DNA of 6,210 nt, taken from the NCBI GenBank assembly GCA_046497505.1, contig JAWOFN010000129.1:1-6210 (forward strand), read 5' to 3'. The notes under the pieces were generated by a model, which worked only from the letters and a program-made list of their open reading frames with translations, was not told where the DNA came from and did no database searches. Shown piece after piece: positions 6,181 to 6,210 of this stretch; the first letter of the stretch is position 1; the number at the start of each line of letters is the position of its first letter. Made by a program: the position numbers and the translations under genes. This DNA comes from JAWOFN01 sp046497505 [NCBI: bacterium]. GTDB taxonomy: Bacteria; Blakebacterota; Blakebacteria; Blakebacterales.

Positions 6181-6210
6181 CCACCGGACATACGGTTCCG
6201 TATCCGGCGG
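6181..6210 (-). ncRNA. group II intron domain V hairpin (catalytic stem)
   Basis: The minus strand gives CCGCCGGA paired with TCCGGTGG (8 bp, one G-U), an upper TACG/CGTA stem with a GAAC loop, and a TG dinucleotide bulge on the 3' side. The 8-bp lower stem, 2-nt 3' bulge and a C-G-C triad whose G forms the G-U wobble match domain V architecture. At 30 nt it is shorter than the usual 34, and GAAC is not a GNRA loop. The hairpin ends exactly at the window edge, so its base could extend further. Confidence 0.65.

Larger units (their letters stand above)
6063..6210 (-). mobile_element. 3' end of a group II intron (domains V and VI), 5' part beyond the window
   Basis: Read on the minus strand, the right edge folds as a domain V hairpin (6181-6210), a 3-nt TGT linker and a long domain VI hairpin ending in CTACCCGAT. 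The intron's last base would be at 6063, giving the required AY end (AT), with a single bulged A seven nucleotides upstream, the normal distance for the branch point. Group II introns are self-splicing retroelements. The ribozyme core, the 5' splice site and any intron-encoded reverse transcriptase/maturase would lie to the right of 6210. The element is antisense to and 70 bp downstream of the transketolase gene, so it does not interrupt it. The 3' exon would start at 6062 and run leftward. The subclass cannot be assigned from this part. The alternative is an isolated degenerate remnant. Confidence 0.72.

Noticed and set aside
5174-6184. 336-codon minus-strand open frame running from the intron end into the transketolase gene
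   Set aside because: It begins inside the structured intron RNA and continues antisense to the transketolase gene. It has no domain or ribosome site, and it is not a reverse transcriptase.

Overview
The window is high-GC bacterial DNA with three complete protein genes and, at the right edge, the 3' end of a group II intron. The lipoprotein signal peptide points to a bacterium with a lipoprotein export route. The divergent 791-residue transketolase and the fibronectin-III plus YWTD-propeller lipoprotein recall poorly cultivated Gram-negative lineages (Gemmatimonadota, Acidobacteriota, Eisenbacteria or Krumholzibacteriota-like). That placement is only an impression and was not tested. All three genes have near-consensus Shine-Dalgarno sites, which fix their starts inside longer open frames.

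Layout: 1-140 is a short tail with no supported gene. 141-1349 (minus) is a 402-residue phosphofructokinase carrying both residues associated with pyrophosphate use. 1350-1736 is the divergent intergenic region, with only weak promoter candidates and one clear 14-nt palindrome. 1737-3308 (plus) is a lipoprotein with two FN3-like repeats and a six-bladed YWTD propeller. 3309-3616 holds an intrinsic terminator, a good -10 box right behind it, and a leader with a twin-hairpin direct repeat. 3617-5992 (plus) is a transketolase that keeps the catalytic and phosphate-binding residues but has altered cofactor-pocket residues and a long helical linker.

6063-6210 (minus) folds as the 3' terminal part of a group II intron. 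It has a domain V hairpin with an 8-bp lower stem and a 2-nt bulge, then a very long domain VI with a single bulged adenosine seven nucleotides from an AT 3' end. The catalytic 5' part and any reverse transcriptase would lie beyond position 6210. The intron sits antisense and downstream of the transketolase gene.

Functionally, phosphofructokinase and transketolase both act on fructose 6-phosphate, at the junction of glycolysis and the non-oxidative pentose phosphate pathway. They are not an operon: they lie on opposite strands with the lipoprotein gene between them, so any co-regulation is inference. The lipoprotein has no evident metabolic link to either. The most notable items are the intron end, the cofactor-site changes in the transketolase, and the repeat in its leader.
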